DNA of 64,000 bases from Bacillota bacterium (GCA_021770445.1 JAETQY010000008.1:62001-126000), one strand, 5' to 3'; shown: positions 28,223-36,293, counted from the stretch's first letter. Made by a program: numbers and translations. The notes: generated by a model not told the origin, from the sequence alone.

Positions 28223-29029
28223 CTAAGTAGCTCTGCGGGGGATGTGGATGGTGAGGGTGATCTCCTCCTCGCTGTCCTGGCGGCTGCACTGGGCGTCCAC
28301 CCCGGCGGAGCGCATGATGTCCAGACTGCGGGTGATGGTGTTGAGAAACAGCCGCACGTCCTTGACCAGGAAGTGGGGCCGCCTCCGGGCCGGGACGGCG
28401 GCGGCCAGCAGGCTGTCCACCAGGGTCTCGGTCTGGGCTACGGTCAGCCCCTGGTTCACCACCTGTCGAGCCCCCTCCAGCTGCTGCTCCGGGGTGTCCA
28501 GCCGAAGCAGCGCCCGGGCGTGGCGCTCGGTGGCCCCGCCGTCCCGGAGCAGGGAGAGCGCGTCGGGGGACAGCTTCAGCAGCCGCAGCTTGTTGGCCAC
28601 GGCGGACTGGCTCTTGCCGATGCGCCGGGCGGCCTCCTCCTGGGAGATGTGGTAGGTGTCGATGAGCTTGCGCAGGGCGGCGGCCTCCTCCCAGAAGTCC
28701 AGGTCCCGGCGCTGGAGGTTCTCCACCAGGGCCAGCAGGGAGGAGGCCTGTCCGTCGGTCTGGACGGACAGGCAGGGGACCTCCTCCAGGCCGGCCAGGC
28801 GGGCGGCCCGCAGCCGGCGCTCCCCGGCCACCAGCTCCCACCGGCCCTCCCGGCGGCGGACGGTGAGGGGCTGGAGGAGGCCCAGCTCCCGGATGGAGGC
28901 GGCCAGCTCCTCCAGGTCGGACTGGGCAAACACCCGCCGGGGCTGGTTGGGATTGGGTTCAATGGCGTCTACGGACAGAAACAGGATGCGCCCGGTGTCG
29001 AACAGACCCTTCTTTTGTAATGGCCACAT
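28223..29029 (-). CDS. noc: Nucleoid occlusion protein Noc (ParB paralogue)
   Basis: A 268-aa ParB/Noc-family CTPase. It shows a short N-terminus (MWPLQKKGLFDTGRI), GERRLRAA at residues 69-76 and the HTH (GKSQSAVANKLRLLKL). The specificity positions read Gln141, Lys147, Lys152 and Arg169, the set reported for Noc binding to NBS rather than ParB binding to parS. The C-terminal dimer region (VRLFLNTITRSLDIMRSAGV) aligns with Bacillus Noc. Noc couples chromosome position to inhibition of septation and binds membrane through its N-terminus. RBS AAGAAGGG is modest and the same string recurs a few codons in. Confidence 0.93.
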   Translation of the reverse strand: MWPLQKKGLFDTGRILFLSVDAIEPNPNQPRRVFAQSDLEELAASIRELGLLQPLTVRRREGRWELVAGERRLRAARLAGLEEVPCLSVQTDGQASSLLALVENLQRRDLDFWEEAAALRKLIDTYHISQEEAARRIGKSQSAVANKLRLLKLSPDALSLLRDGGATERHARALLRLDTPEQQLEGARQVVNQGLTVAQTETLVDSLLAAAVPARRRPHFLVKDVRLFLNTITRSLDIMRSAGVDAQCSRQDSEEEITLTIHIPRRAT

Positions 29030-29052
29030 GAGCAGACCCTTCTTTCCAATTT

Positions 29053-29214
29053 AGAACCTGTATTCACAACCTCAAAAACCGTCTGGCCGGGTCTTTTCCC
29101 ACCATACATCGTTCAATTTTCTTGCAATACACAAAGTATTGCTGCGAAAATTCGCCTCGTCTGGCGGGAAAATCCCTCGCCCATCCAGAATTTTCGGCTA
29201 TGAATACAGGTTCT
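29053..29214. repeat. MITE-like element with 14-bp perfect terminal inverted repeats
   Basis: AGAACCTGTATTCA (29053-29066) and its exact complement TGAATACAGGTTCT (29201-29214) bound a 162-bp non-coding segment in the noc-xpt gap. The interior also has degenerate inverted symmetry (GTCTGGCCGGG against GTCTGGCGGG). It has the look of a miniature inverted-repeat element; no transposase is in the window. Confidence 0.75.
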
Positions 29215-29279
29215 TAGTCTCTGACATAAGATTACCATAAAATGGAAAATATAAGGTCGAAGCCAGTCGCCTGAGAAAA

Positions 29280-29293
29280 ATTTCCCGGGCAAA
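29280..29293. promoter_or_regulatory. Candidate Noc-binding site
   Basis: ATTTCCCGGGCAAA matches the Bacillus NBS palindrome ATTTCCCGGGAAAT at 12 of 14 positions, 0.25 kb from noc. A single degenerate site is weak evidence on its own. Confidence 0.4.
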
Positions 29294-29414
29294 GAGGGGC
29301 GGAGGCCGGGGAAGCGGCGGAGGCATGGGAGGAAAAATGGAGAAAATTGCCGGAAATGACAGGAAATGGCCTGCAAAATTGTGCAAAATTCGGGGGATAG
29401 ACGAAAAAAAAAGA

Positions 29415-29443
29415 TTGAAAGCCGGAGGGTTTTCTTGTACAAT
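29415..29443 (+). promoter_or_regulatory. Predicted xpt promoter
   Basis: -35 TTGAAA (29415-29420), 17-bp spacer, -10 TACAAT (29438-29443). It probably drives xpt and, by read-through of a weak hairpin, the nucleoside importer. Confidence 0.7.
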
Positions 29444-29475
29444 GTAGCTGTGGTAATTTCCGACGAAAACGACGT

Positions 29476-29505
29476 GGCCCGTACCTTCGGGCCGCTGTTA
29501 TTTTT
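29476..29505 (+). promoter_or_regulatory. Terminator-like hairpin in the xpt leader
   Basis: GGCCCG / CGGGCC (29476-29481, 29488-29493) with a 6-nt loop, followed by CTGTTATTTTT, about 25 nt upstream of the xpt start. It could attenuate transcription in response to purines. The purine-riboswitch aptamer signature was not seen, so the sensor, if any, is unknown. Confidence 0.45.
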
Positions 29506-29524
29506 CAAAAAGGCGGTGGGACCC

Positions 29525-30103
29525 ATGGAGCTGCTCAAACAGCGCATCCGTCAGGATGGCACAGTGAAGGGGAACGACGTGCTGAAGGTGGACAGTTTTC
29601 TGAACCACCAGATCGATGTTGCCCTTTTGGAGGAGATCGGAAAGGAGTTCCGGCGGCGCTTTGCGGACTGCGGCGTGAACAAGATCTTGACCATCGAGGC
29701 CTCGGGCATCGGGATCGCTTGTATCACGGCGCAGTCTTTTCACTGCCCGGTGGTTTTTGCCAAGAAAAGCCAAACCAAGAACATCGCCGGCCAGGTGTAC
29801 ACCACCAAGGTGGAGTCCTTCACCCACGGGAAGGTGTACGATGTGATCGTCTCTAAAAAGTTCCTGGGGCCCGATGACTGCGTGCTCATTATCGACGACT
29901 TCCTGGCCAACGGCGCTGCCCTGGAGGGGCTCATCGACCTGGTGAACCAGGCCGGGGCCAGGCTGGCCGGGGCGGGCATCGTCATCGAGAAGGCCTTCCA
30001 GCCCGGAGGCGACCGCCTGCGCGCCAAGGGTATCCGGGTGGAGTCCCTAGCCCGGGTGAAGTCCATGTCTGAGGAGAACGGCGTGGAGTTTGCAGAGGAT
30101 TAA
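29525..30103 (+). CDS. xpt: Xanthine phosphoribosyltransferase
   Basis: A 192-aa type I PRTase that converts xanthine plus PRPP to XMP in purine salvage. It shows MELLKQRIRQDG, VLKVDSFLNHQIDV, the hood-region TIEASGIGIA and the PRPP loop VLIIDDFLANGAAL, ending as in Bacillus Xpt (RVESLARVKSMSEENG). The start at 29525 is chosen from family alignment; a longer in-frame ORF begins at 29366 but crosses the promoter. Upstream of a purine-nucleoside-type importer, which fits the role. Confidence 0.96.
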   Translation: MELLKQRIRQDGTVKGNDVLKVDSFLNHQIDVALLEEIGKEFRRRFADCGVNKILTIEASGIGIACITAQSFHCPVVFAKKSQTKNIAGQVYTTKVESFTHGKVYDVIVSKKFLGPDDCVLIIDDFLANGAALEGLIDLVNQAGARLAGAGIVIEKAFQPGGDRLRAKGIRVESLARVKSMSEENGVEFAED

Positions 30104-30125
30104 AACCGAACTCATCGGTTTTAAT
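30099..30125 (+). terminator. Hairpin overlapping the xpt stop codon
   Basis: Perfect 11-bp stem ATTAAAACCGA / TCGGTTTTAAT (30099-30109, 30115-30125), 5-nt loop, then an AT-rich stretch. It could be a weak or partial terminator, or a stability element between xpt and the lipoprotein gene. Confidence 0.6.
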
Positions 30126-30174
30126 ATATAAGGTAGAACATGAAACGAACAAAACCATTGAAGGAGGAAACAGA

Positions 30175-31455
30175 ATGAAGAAAATTCTCGCGCTGGCTCT
30201 GGCCGCTGCCATGAGCCTGTCCCTGGCCGCCTGCGGCGGCGGCAACGGCGGCAATAACCCGGGCGGCAGCTCCGCCAACAACCCCGGCTCCGCCAGCCAG
30301 CCCGGCACCGACGTGTCCACCCCCGTGGACAGCAAGTCCGATTTTAAGGTGGGCGCCGTCTATATCACCAGCCAGAACGATACCGCCGGCTACACCTTCC
30401 AGCACCACAACGGCATTACCACCGCCATGAAGGCTCTGGGCCTGGACCCCGCCGACCTGATCGTGGTGGACAACGTGCCCGATAACGACGACACCGCCGT
30501 GGCCACTGCCATCGACACCGTGGTCAACCAGGGGGCCGACATCGTGTTCGGTATCTCCTTCGGCTATATCAACGCCATGAACGATAAGGCCGCCGAGTAC
30601 TCCGACGTGATCTTCTCCCACGGCACCGGCTACATGGCCAACGATACCAACTTCAACAACTATTTCGGCCGTATTTACCAGGCCCGCTACCTGGCCGGCA
30701 TCGCCGCCGGTCTGAAGGCCAAGGAGCTGGGCAACAACAACATCGGCTACGTGGCCGCCTACAACACCGAGTACGCTGAGACCTGCTCCGGCATCAACGC
30801 CTTCGCTCTGGGCGCCCAGTCCGCCAACCCCGATGTGAAGGTCTATGTGAACAAGATCAACACCTGGGGCGACGAGACCCTGGAGCGCCAGGCTGCCCAG
30901 GCCCTCATCGACACCTACAACTGCGGCGTCATCTCCCAGCACTGCGACTCCGCCCAGCCCCAGCTGGTGGCCCAGGAGAACGGCGCCTTCGGCTGCGGCT
31001 ACAACTCCGATATGACCGAGCAGGCCCCCAACGGCCACATCACCGCCGCCATCTGGCACTGGAACGTGTACTATCAGACCGCCATCCAGGCCGCCATGGA
31101 CTGCAACGGCGACGCCTCCAAGTTCGTGGAGAACATGGGCGGCAACGCCTACTACGCCGGTCTGGCCGAGGGCTTCGTGGACGCCTCCCCGGTGAACGAG
31201 AAGACCGCTGCCCCCGACACTAAGGCCGTGATGGACGCTGTGCGTGAGCTCATCGTCTCCGGCGACTGGGACGTGTTCTCTGGCGTGAAGCTGAGCTACA
31301 CCGTCACCGACGGCAAGGTGGAAATCACCAAGACCAACGCCGACCTGGTGGATAACGCAGGCAACGTCATTGTGGCCGCCGGCGGCCCCTCCGTGGACGA
31401 CGGCGTCATCAAGGGCAGCATGAACTATAACGTGGCGGGCGTCGTGGAGGGCTAA
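30175..31455 (+). CDS. BMP-family ABC transporter substrate-binding lipoprotein
   Basis: A 426-aa lipoprotein: signal peptide with lipobox LSLAAC (Cys20), a Gly/Asn/Ser-rich linker, then a BMP/Med (PnrA-like) domain beginning FKVGAVYITSQNDTAGYTFQ. Further family features are GADIVFGISFGYINAMNDKA, NYFGRIYQARYLAGIAAGL and GIKAELGNNNIGYVAA-like core strands. BMP proteins bind purine nucleosides in spirochaetes and Firmicutes (PnrA, NupN). Encoded upstream of its ATPase and two permeases and downstream of xpt, consistent with nucleoside uptake; the exact ligand is inferred. Good GGAGG RBS. Confidence 0.93.
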   Translation: MKKILALALAAAMSLSLAACGGGNGGNNPGGSSANNPGSASQPGTDVSTPVDSKSDFKVGAVYITSQNDTAGYTFQHHNGITTAMKALGLDPADLIVVDNVPDNDDTAVATAIDTVVNQGADIVFGISFGYINAMNDKAAEYSDVIFSHGTGYMANDTNFNNYFGRIYQARYLAGIAAGLKAKELGNNNIGYVAAYNTEYAETCSGINAFALGAQSANPDVKVYVNKINTWGDETLERQAAQALIDTYNCGVISQHCDSAQPQLVAQENGAFGCGYNSDMTEQAPNGHITAAIWHWNVYYQTAIQAAMDCNGDASKFVENMGGNAYYAGLAEGFVDASPVNEKTAAPDTKAVMDAVRELIVSGDWDVFSGVKLSYTVTDGKVEITKTNADLVDNAGNVIVAAGGPSVDDGVIKGSMNYNVAGVVEG

Positions 31456-31485
31456 GGCCTCCCGCCCCAACAACGCAGACCCGAA

Positions 31486-31523
31486 CCGGGCCGGCCGGAT
31501 GTTCCCGGCCGGCCCGGGCTTTT
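31486..31523 (+). terminator. Terminator or attenuator after the BMP gene
   Basis: A 13-bp perfect stem CCGGGCCGGCCGG / CCGGCCGGCCCGG (31486-31498, 31505-31517), 6-nt loop, then GCTTTT. Likely partial termination, which would keep the binding protein more abundant than the rest of the transporter. Confidence 0.8.
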
Positions 31524-31538
31524 ACGGGGGTTTTTGTT

Positions 31539-31700
31539 CCTTTTCTTTGAAAAGAAAAGGCACCGAAAAGAAACTTCCCCGCAAAACTGCGTTTTGCTCC
31601 CAAATTGACCTGGAGGCATTCCGTTTAATCAACCTGGAAGCAAAACGAAGTTTTGCGCAAAAGTTCTTTTTGATTACTTTTTCTTTCAAGAAAAAGTAAT
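31539..31700. repeat. Hairpin-rich intergenic repeat, family D
   Basis: Bounded by CCTTTTCTTT/AAAGAAAAGG (31539-31560) and ATTACTTTTTCTT/AAGAAAAAGTAAT (31673-31700). Inside are two matching hairpins, GCAAAACTGCGTTTTGC and GCAAAACGAAGTTTTGC. There is no ORF of its own. Lies in the 295-bp gap between the BMP gene and its ATPase gene. Confidence 0.7.
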
Positions 31701-31750
31701 GCCCGTCCGGCGAGGACGCCCGCCCGGCGAGGGCAGAGAGGAGAGTAGGT

Positions 31751-33334
31751 ATGGAAGAACGATACGCCATCGAGATGCGGGGCATCTGCAAGAGCTTTGG
31801 CAGCGTGGCCGCCAACAAGGACGTCAACCTGAACGTGAAGCCGGGGGAAATTCTGGCCCTGCTGGGGGAGAACGGCTCGGGCAAGACCACCCTGATGAAC
31901 ATGCTGTCGGGCATTTACAAGCCGGACAGCGGGTCCATTTTTGTGGATGGTCAGGAGGTGTCCATCAACTCCCCGGAGGACGCCAAACGGCTGGGCATCG
32001 GTATGGTCCATCAGCACTTCAAGCTGGTGGACGTGTTCTCCGCCGCCGACAACATCTGGCTGGGTGACGACAAGTCCGGGGCGGTGCTGAAAAAGGACCG
32101 GTACGACGTGATCCGGGACATGGCGAAAAAATTCGGCTTTGACATCGACCCCCGGAAAAAAGTCTACAATATGGCGGTGTCAGAGAAGCAGACCCTGGAG
32201 ATTGTCAAGGTCCTCTACTACGGGGCTAAGATCATCATTCTGGATGAGCCCACCGCCGTGCTTACCGTTCAGGAGACGGTCAAGCTCTTTGACGTGCTCA
32301 GAAGGATGAAAGCTGAGGGCCACGCCATCATCATCATTACCCACAAGCTCAATGAGGTGCTGGAGATCTCCGACCGGGTGGCCATCCTCCGCAAGGGGGA
32401 GTACATCACCACCGTGGACACCCCCTCCACCAACGAGCAGCAGCTCACCGAGTACATGGTGGGCCGGAAGGTGGAATTGAACATCCAGCGGCCGGTGGTG
32501 GAAAAGACCCGCCCTCTGCTGGAGATTCGGGACCTGACCATCAAAAACGACGAGGGCGCGCTGGCCATCGACCATGTGAGCTTTTACATCCGGGGCGGCG
32601 AGATCCTGGGGGTGGCCGGCATCGCCGGCTGTGGCCAGAAGGAGCTGTGTGAGGCCATCGCCGGCCTGCGGCCCATCGAGGGGGGCCAGATGATCCACAA
32701 GGGGGACAACATCGTGGGCTTGCCCCCCAAGGCCATTCTGGAAAAGGGCATCTCCATGTCCTTCATCCCAGAGGACCGGTTGGGCATGGGCCTGGCCCCC
32801 TCCATGTCCATCACCGACAACATGCTCCTGAAAAAATACGACCAGTCCAAGGGGCCCTTTGTGGACCGGAAAACCGGCCGGGCGGAGGCGAAGCAGGTCA
32901 TCGCCGACCTGGAGATCGTCACCCCCTCCACCGAGACGCCGGTGCGCCGGCTGTCGGGGGGGAACGTGCAGAAGGTGCTGCTGGGCCGGGAGATCAAGGC
33001 GGGCCCCAATGTGATTGTCACCGCCTACCCCGTCCGGGGGCTGGACATCAACTCCTCCTACGCCATTTACGACATCCTCAACCGGCAGAAGCAGGACGGC
33101 GTGGGCATCCTCTTCGTAGGAGAAGACCTGGACGTGATGATGGGCCTGTGCGACAAGATCATGGTGCTGTGCCACGGGAAAGTGATGGGCGTGGTCCACG
33201 CCCACAAGACCTCCAAGGAGGAGCTGGGCCTGATGATGACCGGGGCGCTGGACCTGAGCCACAAGTATGAGGACAAGCCCGCCGGCATTGCAAAGGACAG
33301 CCGGATCGGAGAGAACGAGGAGGTGGAGGAATGA
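31751..33334 (+). CDS. ABC transporter ATPase, nucleoside-type (two NBDs)
   Basis: A 527-aa protein with two fused nucleotide-binding domains, as in NupO/YufO and ribose-type importers. The N-terminal NBD has Walker A GENGSGKTT and Walker B IIILDEPTAVL, but its signature is degenerate (MAVSEKQ). The C-terminal NBD has GIAGCGQKEL, signature LSGGNVQK and a modified Walker B (VIVTAYPVRGLD). Such asymmetry is normal in this family. It ends with an ATGA overlap with the first permease gene. Energises the BMP importer. Confidence 0.94.
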   Translation: MEERYAIEMRGICKSFGSVAANKDVNLNVKPGEILALLGENGSGKTTLMNMLSGIYKPDSGSIFVDGQEVSINSPEDAKRLGIGMVHQHFKLVDVFSAADNIWLGDDKSGAVLKKDRYDVIRDMAKKFGFDIDPRKKVYNMAVSEKQTLEIVKVLYYGAKIIILDEPTAVLTVQETVKLFDVLRRMKAEGHAIIIITHKLNEVLEISDRVAILRKGEYITTVDTPSTNEQQLTEYMVGRKVELNIQRPVVEKTRPLLEIRDLTIKNDEGALAIDHVSFYIRGGEILGVAGIAGCGQKELCEAIAGLRPIEGGQMIHKGDNIVGLPPKAILEKGISMSFIPEDRLGMGLAPSMSITDNMLLKKYDQSKGPFVDRKTGRAEAKQVIADLEIVTPSTETPVRRLSGGNVQKVLLGREIKAGPNVIVTAYPVRGLDINSSYAIYDILNRQKQDGVGILFVGEDLDVMMGLCDKIMVLCHGKVMGVVHAHKTSKEELGLMMTGALDLSHKYEDKPAGIAKDSRIGENEEVEE

Positions 33335-34452
33335 AGAACCGTCAGCCTCTTTTCCATGTGGTCAAGCGGGAGAGCGGCTCCCCGGGCCGGCAGATTTTGG
33401 CCTATGTGGCGGCGGTGGCCCTGGCCCTGGTGGTGGGCGCGGTGCTCCTGGCCGTCCAGGGGGTGGAGCCCCTCACCTTCTATAAGCAGATGCTCACCAT
33501 GGGCATCCCGGGCAGCCGCTACCCCTGGCGGGCGGTGGAGAACTTCATCAAGCTGTTTGTTCCGCTGCTCATCGTATCCCTGGCCCTGGCCCTGGCCTTT
33601 AAAATGCGCTTTTGGAACATCGGCGGTGAGGGACAGTTCATTATGGGGGCCTTCTGGGCCGGCGTGGCGGCCATGAATCTGGGGGAGAGCCTGCCCCGGC
33701 CCGCCATGGTGCTGGTGATGGCTGTAGCTGGCGCCCTGGGCGGCGGAGTGTACGGCCTCTTCGTGGCGGCGCTGAAGGTGCGCTTCGGCACCAACGAGAC
33801 CCTGCTGACCCTGATGCTCAACTACATCGCCCTGTACTTCCTCCAGTTCTTCGCCGAGACCAAGGCCGACTGGAACTTCTTCCTGGACCCAGAGTCCGCC
33901 CGGCCCAAGTTCGCCAAATTTCCGGCCAGCGCCCAGATGATCACCATTCCCATCGGGCCCTTCAACCTGAATCTGTCCCTAGTGATTGCGCTGGCCCTGT
34001 GCGCGTTGATCTTCGCCTACCTCAACTACACCAAGCGGGGCTATGAGATCGCCGTGGTGGGAGATAGCCCCAACACCGCCCGGTATGCCGGGATGAAGGT
34101 GGGGAAAATCGTGCTGCGCACCATCTTTATCTCCGCCGCCCTCATCGGTATGGCGGGGGCCTTCCACGTGTCCTCCGCCGGGGTGATGTCCGCCTCTCCC
34201 ACCAACGACGTGGGCTGGACGGGTATCGTGGTGGCCTGGCTGGCCAAGCTGAACACGGTGGGCATTCTGGTGGCGGCGGTGCTGATTACCGTCCTCCAGT
34301 TCGGCTGTCAGACGGCCAGCGCCACCTACCCCGCCATCGACGCCAACTTCGCCAACCTGCTCCAGGGCGTGATTTTGTTCATCGTGCTGGCGGCGGACTT
34401 CTTTACCCGCTTCAAGCTGGTGCGCAGAGGCGGAAAGGAGGCGGTCAAATGA
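33331..34452 (+). CDS. ABC transporter permease (nucleoside-type, subunit 1)
   Basis: A 373-aa permease of the branched-chain/ribose superfamily (NupP/YufP-like) with about nine hydrophobic segments. It shows MRFWNIGGEGQFIMGAFWAG, RFGTNETLLTLMLNYIALYF and GDSPNTARYAGMKVGKIVLR. The start overlaps the ATPase stop (ATGA) and its own stop overlaps the next permease start, so the three are translationally coupled. Confidence 0.94.
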   Translation: MKNRQPLFHVVKRESGSPGRQILAYVAAVALALVVGAVLLAVQGVEPLTFYKQMLTMGIPGSRYPWRAVENFIKLFVPLLIVSLALALAFKMRFWNIGGEGQFIMGAFWAGVAAMNLGESLPRPAMVLVMAVAGALGGGVYGLFVAALKVRFGTNETLLTLMLNYIALYFLQFFAETKADWNFFLDPESARPKFAKFPASAQMITIPIGPFNLNLSLVIALALCALIFAYLNYTKRGYEIAVVGDSPNTARYAGMKVGKIVLRTIFISAALIGMAGAFHVSSAGVMSASPTNDVGWTGIVVAWLAKLNTVGILVAAVLITVLQFGCQTASATYPAIDANFANLLQGVILFIVLAADFFTRFKLVRRGGKEAVK

Positions 34453-35444
34453 ACGACCCAATTAACGTATTGACCCTGTTCCTGTTCAATATCGTCCTCA
34501 TTAACATTCCTCTGCTCTACGGCACCGTGGGGGAGATCGTGGTGGAGAAGGCGGGTAGCCTGGACCTGGGGGTGGAGGGCACCATGGCGGTGGGGGCTAT
34601 CTTCGGCTACCTGGCCGGGTGCGCCGCCAACAGCATGGTGGTGGGGCTGCTGGTCTCCTTCCTGGCGGCGGGACTGTGCGGAGCGCTCTTCGCGGTGCTC
34701 ACCGTCTCCTTCCAGGCCAACCAGAACGTCACCGGCCTGACTATCACCACCTTCGGGCTGGGGCTGTACTTCTTTGTGGGCAAGGGCATGGGGGAGCGGT
34801 GGCCCGCCATGACGGTTGCCTCCGCCCTAGTGGACGGCTTTACTGCCCGTGAGCTGCCCCTGCTGTCCAAAATTCCCGTGCTGGGGAAGGTGTTCTTCTC
34901 CCAGAACCTGCTGGTCTACCTGGGGGTGGCCGTGGCTGTGTTGGTGTGGTGGTACCTCAACTTCACCAAGACCGGCCTGCGCCTGCGGGCGGTGGGGGAG
35001 AACCCCGGCGCCGCCGACTCGGTGGGCGTGAACATCCTGCTGTATAAATATGTCCACCTCATCGCCGGGTCAGGCATCATGGGGCTGGGGGGCTTCTATA
35101 TGGCCCTGAACATGAGTGGCTCCTTCGAGGGCTCCAATTGCTGGATCAACGGCTACGGCTGGATTGCCATTGCCCTGGTCATCTTCGCCAACTGGAACCC
35201 GGTGATGGCCATTCTGGGCACCCTGGTCTTCGGCTTCTTCAACACTCTGCAAATTTATTCCGGCGCTCTGGCCGGGGCCTTCCCCGGAGGGCTGGGCTGG
35301 CTCAACGCGGTGCCGGCGCAGCTGTTCAAGGCGCTGCCCTTTATCATCACCGCCATCGTGCTGATCGCCTCCTCCGTCCGCAAGAAGGAGGGCTCCGGAC
35401 AGCCCGCCGCCCTGGGACTGAACTACTTCCGGGAGGAGCGATAA
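34449..35444 (+). CDS. ABC transporter permease (nucleoside-type, subunit 2)
   Basis: A 331-aa permease (NupQ/YufQ-like) with typical segments EKAGSLDLGVEGTMAVGAIF, SFQANQNVTGLTITTFGLGL, RAVGENPGAADSVGVNILLY and GYGWIAIALVIFANWNPVMA. It pairs with the preceding permease to form the transmembrane pore. Last gene of the unit, followed 30 bp later by a strong terminator. Confidence 0.94.
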   Translation: MNDPINVLTLFLFNIVLINIPLLYGTVGEIVVEKAGSLDLGVEGTMAVGAIFGYLAGCAANSMVVGLLVSFLAAGLCGALFAVLTVSFQANQNVTGLTITTFGLGLYFFVGKGMGERWPAMTVASALVDGFTARELPLLSKIPVLGKVFFSQNLLVYLGVAVAVLVWWYLNFTKTGLRLRAVGENPGAADSVGVNILLYKYVHLIAGSGIMGLGGFYMALNMSGSFEGSNCWINGYGWIAIALVIFANWNPVMAILGTLVFGFFNTLQIYSGALAGAFPGGLGWLNAVPAQLFKALPFIITAIVLIASSVRKKEGSGQPAALGLNYFREER

Positions 35445-35473
35445 CAAGACGGAATATTTCGCGCAAAAATAAC

Positions 35474-35506
35474 AGGAGCGCCCCGGCCGGGGCGCTCCTT
35501 TCTGCG
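35474..35506 (+). terminator. Terminator of the nucleoside-importer operon
   Basis: An 11-bp stem AGGAGCGCCCC / GGGGCGCTCCT (35474-35484, 35489-35499) with a 4-nt loop followed by TTTCTG. It lies in the convergent gap with the XRE regulator gene. Confidence 0.85.
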
Positions 35507-36259
35507 TTATTGTGCCGCCTGGGGCTGAAGGGGCGGGGTTTTGCTCCGGGAGAACCCGAGCCGTCCAAACTGGAAGGCGGAGATGAGAAGCATATGGGCG
35601 AAGGCGGCGTAGCTGTCGCACAGGGTCCAGGCAAAGAACCAGCGGACAGGGATGGCGGCAAGCTCCGTATAGTCGCGACACTGGATGATAGCACTGTACA
35701 GATTCCAGAGAAGGGGAGTCGGCATCAGCAGCACATACAGCCCCAGCAGCAGCGCGGCCACAGCGATCAGGAGGGAGTGCCGCCTGTTTACAGGCCGGGC
35801 CCGATCCCGTCGGGCAAACCACGCTCCGAGGATACAGCAGACCGACAGCCGGAGCAGGACGGCAAAGAGACTGGGGCCAAACCCTCCGGCCAGGTTGAAC
35901 CAGGAGATATCCACAAAGAAAAGCGCCAGGTCGCACACGGACACCGCCGCCAACATTTGCAGCATCAGCTTGCGCCGGGGGAGCAGGGCGGGGTCCGGCG
36001 GGGCGGCGGGAGGCTCCGCCGGGAGGGGGATCAGCTCCGGGAGCTCCTGGGCGCGCTCCTCCGTCTCCCCGTTGAGCAACGTGTCCACGGTCACGCCGTA
36101 GAGCTTGCTCAGGGCCAGCAGATTTTCCGCCGAGGGCAGGACCGCCCCCGTCTCCCATTTGGAGACGGTCTGCCGGGAGACCTCCAGCGCGTCGGCCAGG
36201 TCGATCTGGGACAGGCCCTGGCGCTTGCGGTAAAATTGCAGCGTATCCTTAAGATCCAT
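35507..36259 (-). CDS. XRE-family regulator with membrane-embedded C-terminus
   Basis: A 250-aa protein. The N-terminal Cro/CI HTH (residues about 5-60: RKRQGLSQIDLADALEVSRQ, then TVSKWETGAVLPS) is followed by a Pro/Glu-rich linker and about four TM segments (AAVSVCDLALFFVDISWFNL; LFAVLLRLSVCCILGAWFA; LLIAVAALLLGLYVLLM; FAWTLCDSYAAFAHMLLISA). Regulators of this design tether DNA binding to the membrane. Targets unknown. A promoter is visible upstream; the gene is convergent with the importer operon. Confidence 0.85.
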   Translation of the reverse strand: MDLKDTLQFYRKRQGLSQIDLADALEVSRQTVSKWETGAVLPSAENLLALSKLYGVTVDTLLNGETEERAQELPELIPLPAEPPAAPPDPALLPRRKLMLQMLAAVSVCDLALFFVDISWFNLAGGFGPSLFAVLLRLSVCCILGAWFARRDRARPVNRRHSLLIAVAALLLGLYVLLMPTPLLWNLYSAIIQCRDYTELAAIPVRWFFAWTLCDSYAAFAHMLLISAFQFGRLGFSRSKTPPLQPQAAQ

Positions 36260-36293
36260 GGATCATTCCTCCTGTCGTTGGACGTCATGCTCC

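Noticed and set aside
29438-29524. Purine riboswitch before xpt
   Set aside because: The conserved three-way-junction loops and pairing pattern of the aptamer were not found; only a terminator-like hairpin is present.
29113-29547. Minus-strand frame crossing the 14-bp TIR element and the xpt promoter
   Set aside because: Lies over a non-coding repeat and promoter, no RBS, no recognisable protein.
30121-31473. Minus-strand 450-codon frame opposite the BMP lipoprotein gene
   Set aside because: Complement of an alanine/glycine-rich lipoprotein; no RBS or recognisable protein.
32160-32200. Degenerate ABC signature in the importer ATPase as a sign of inactivation
   Set aside because: Asymmetric, degenerate NBDs are normal in double-NBD ribose/nucleoside importer ATPases.
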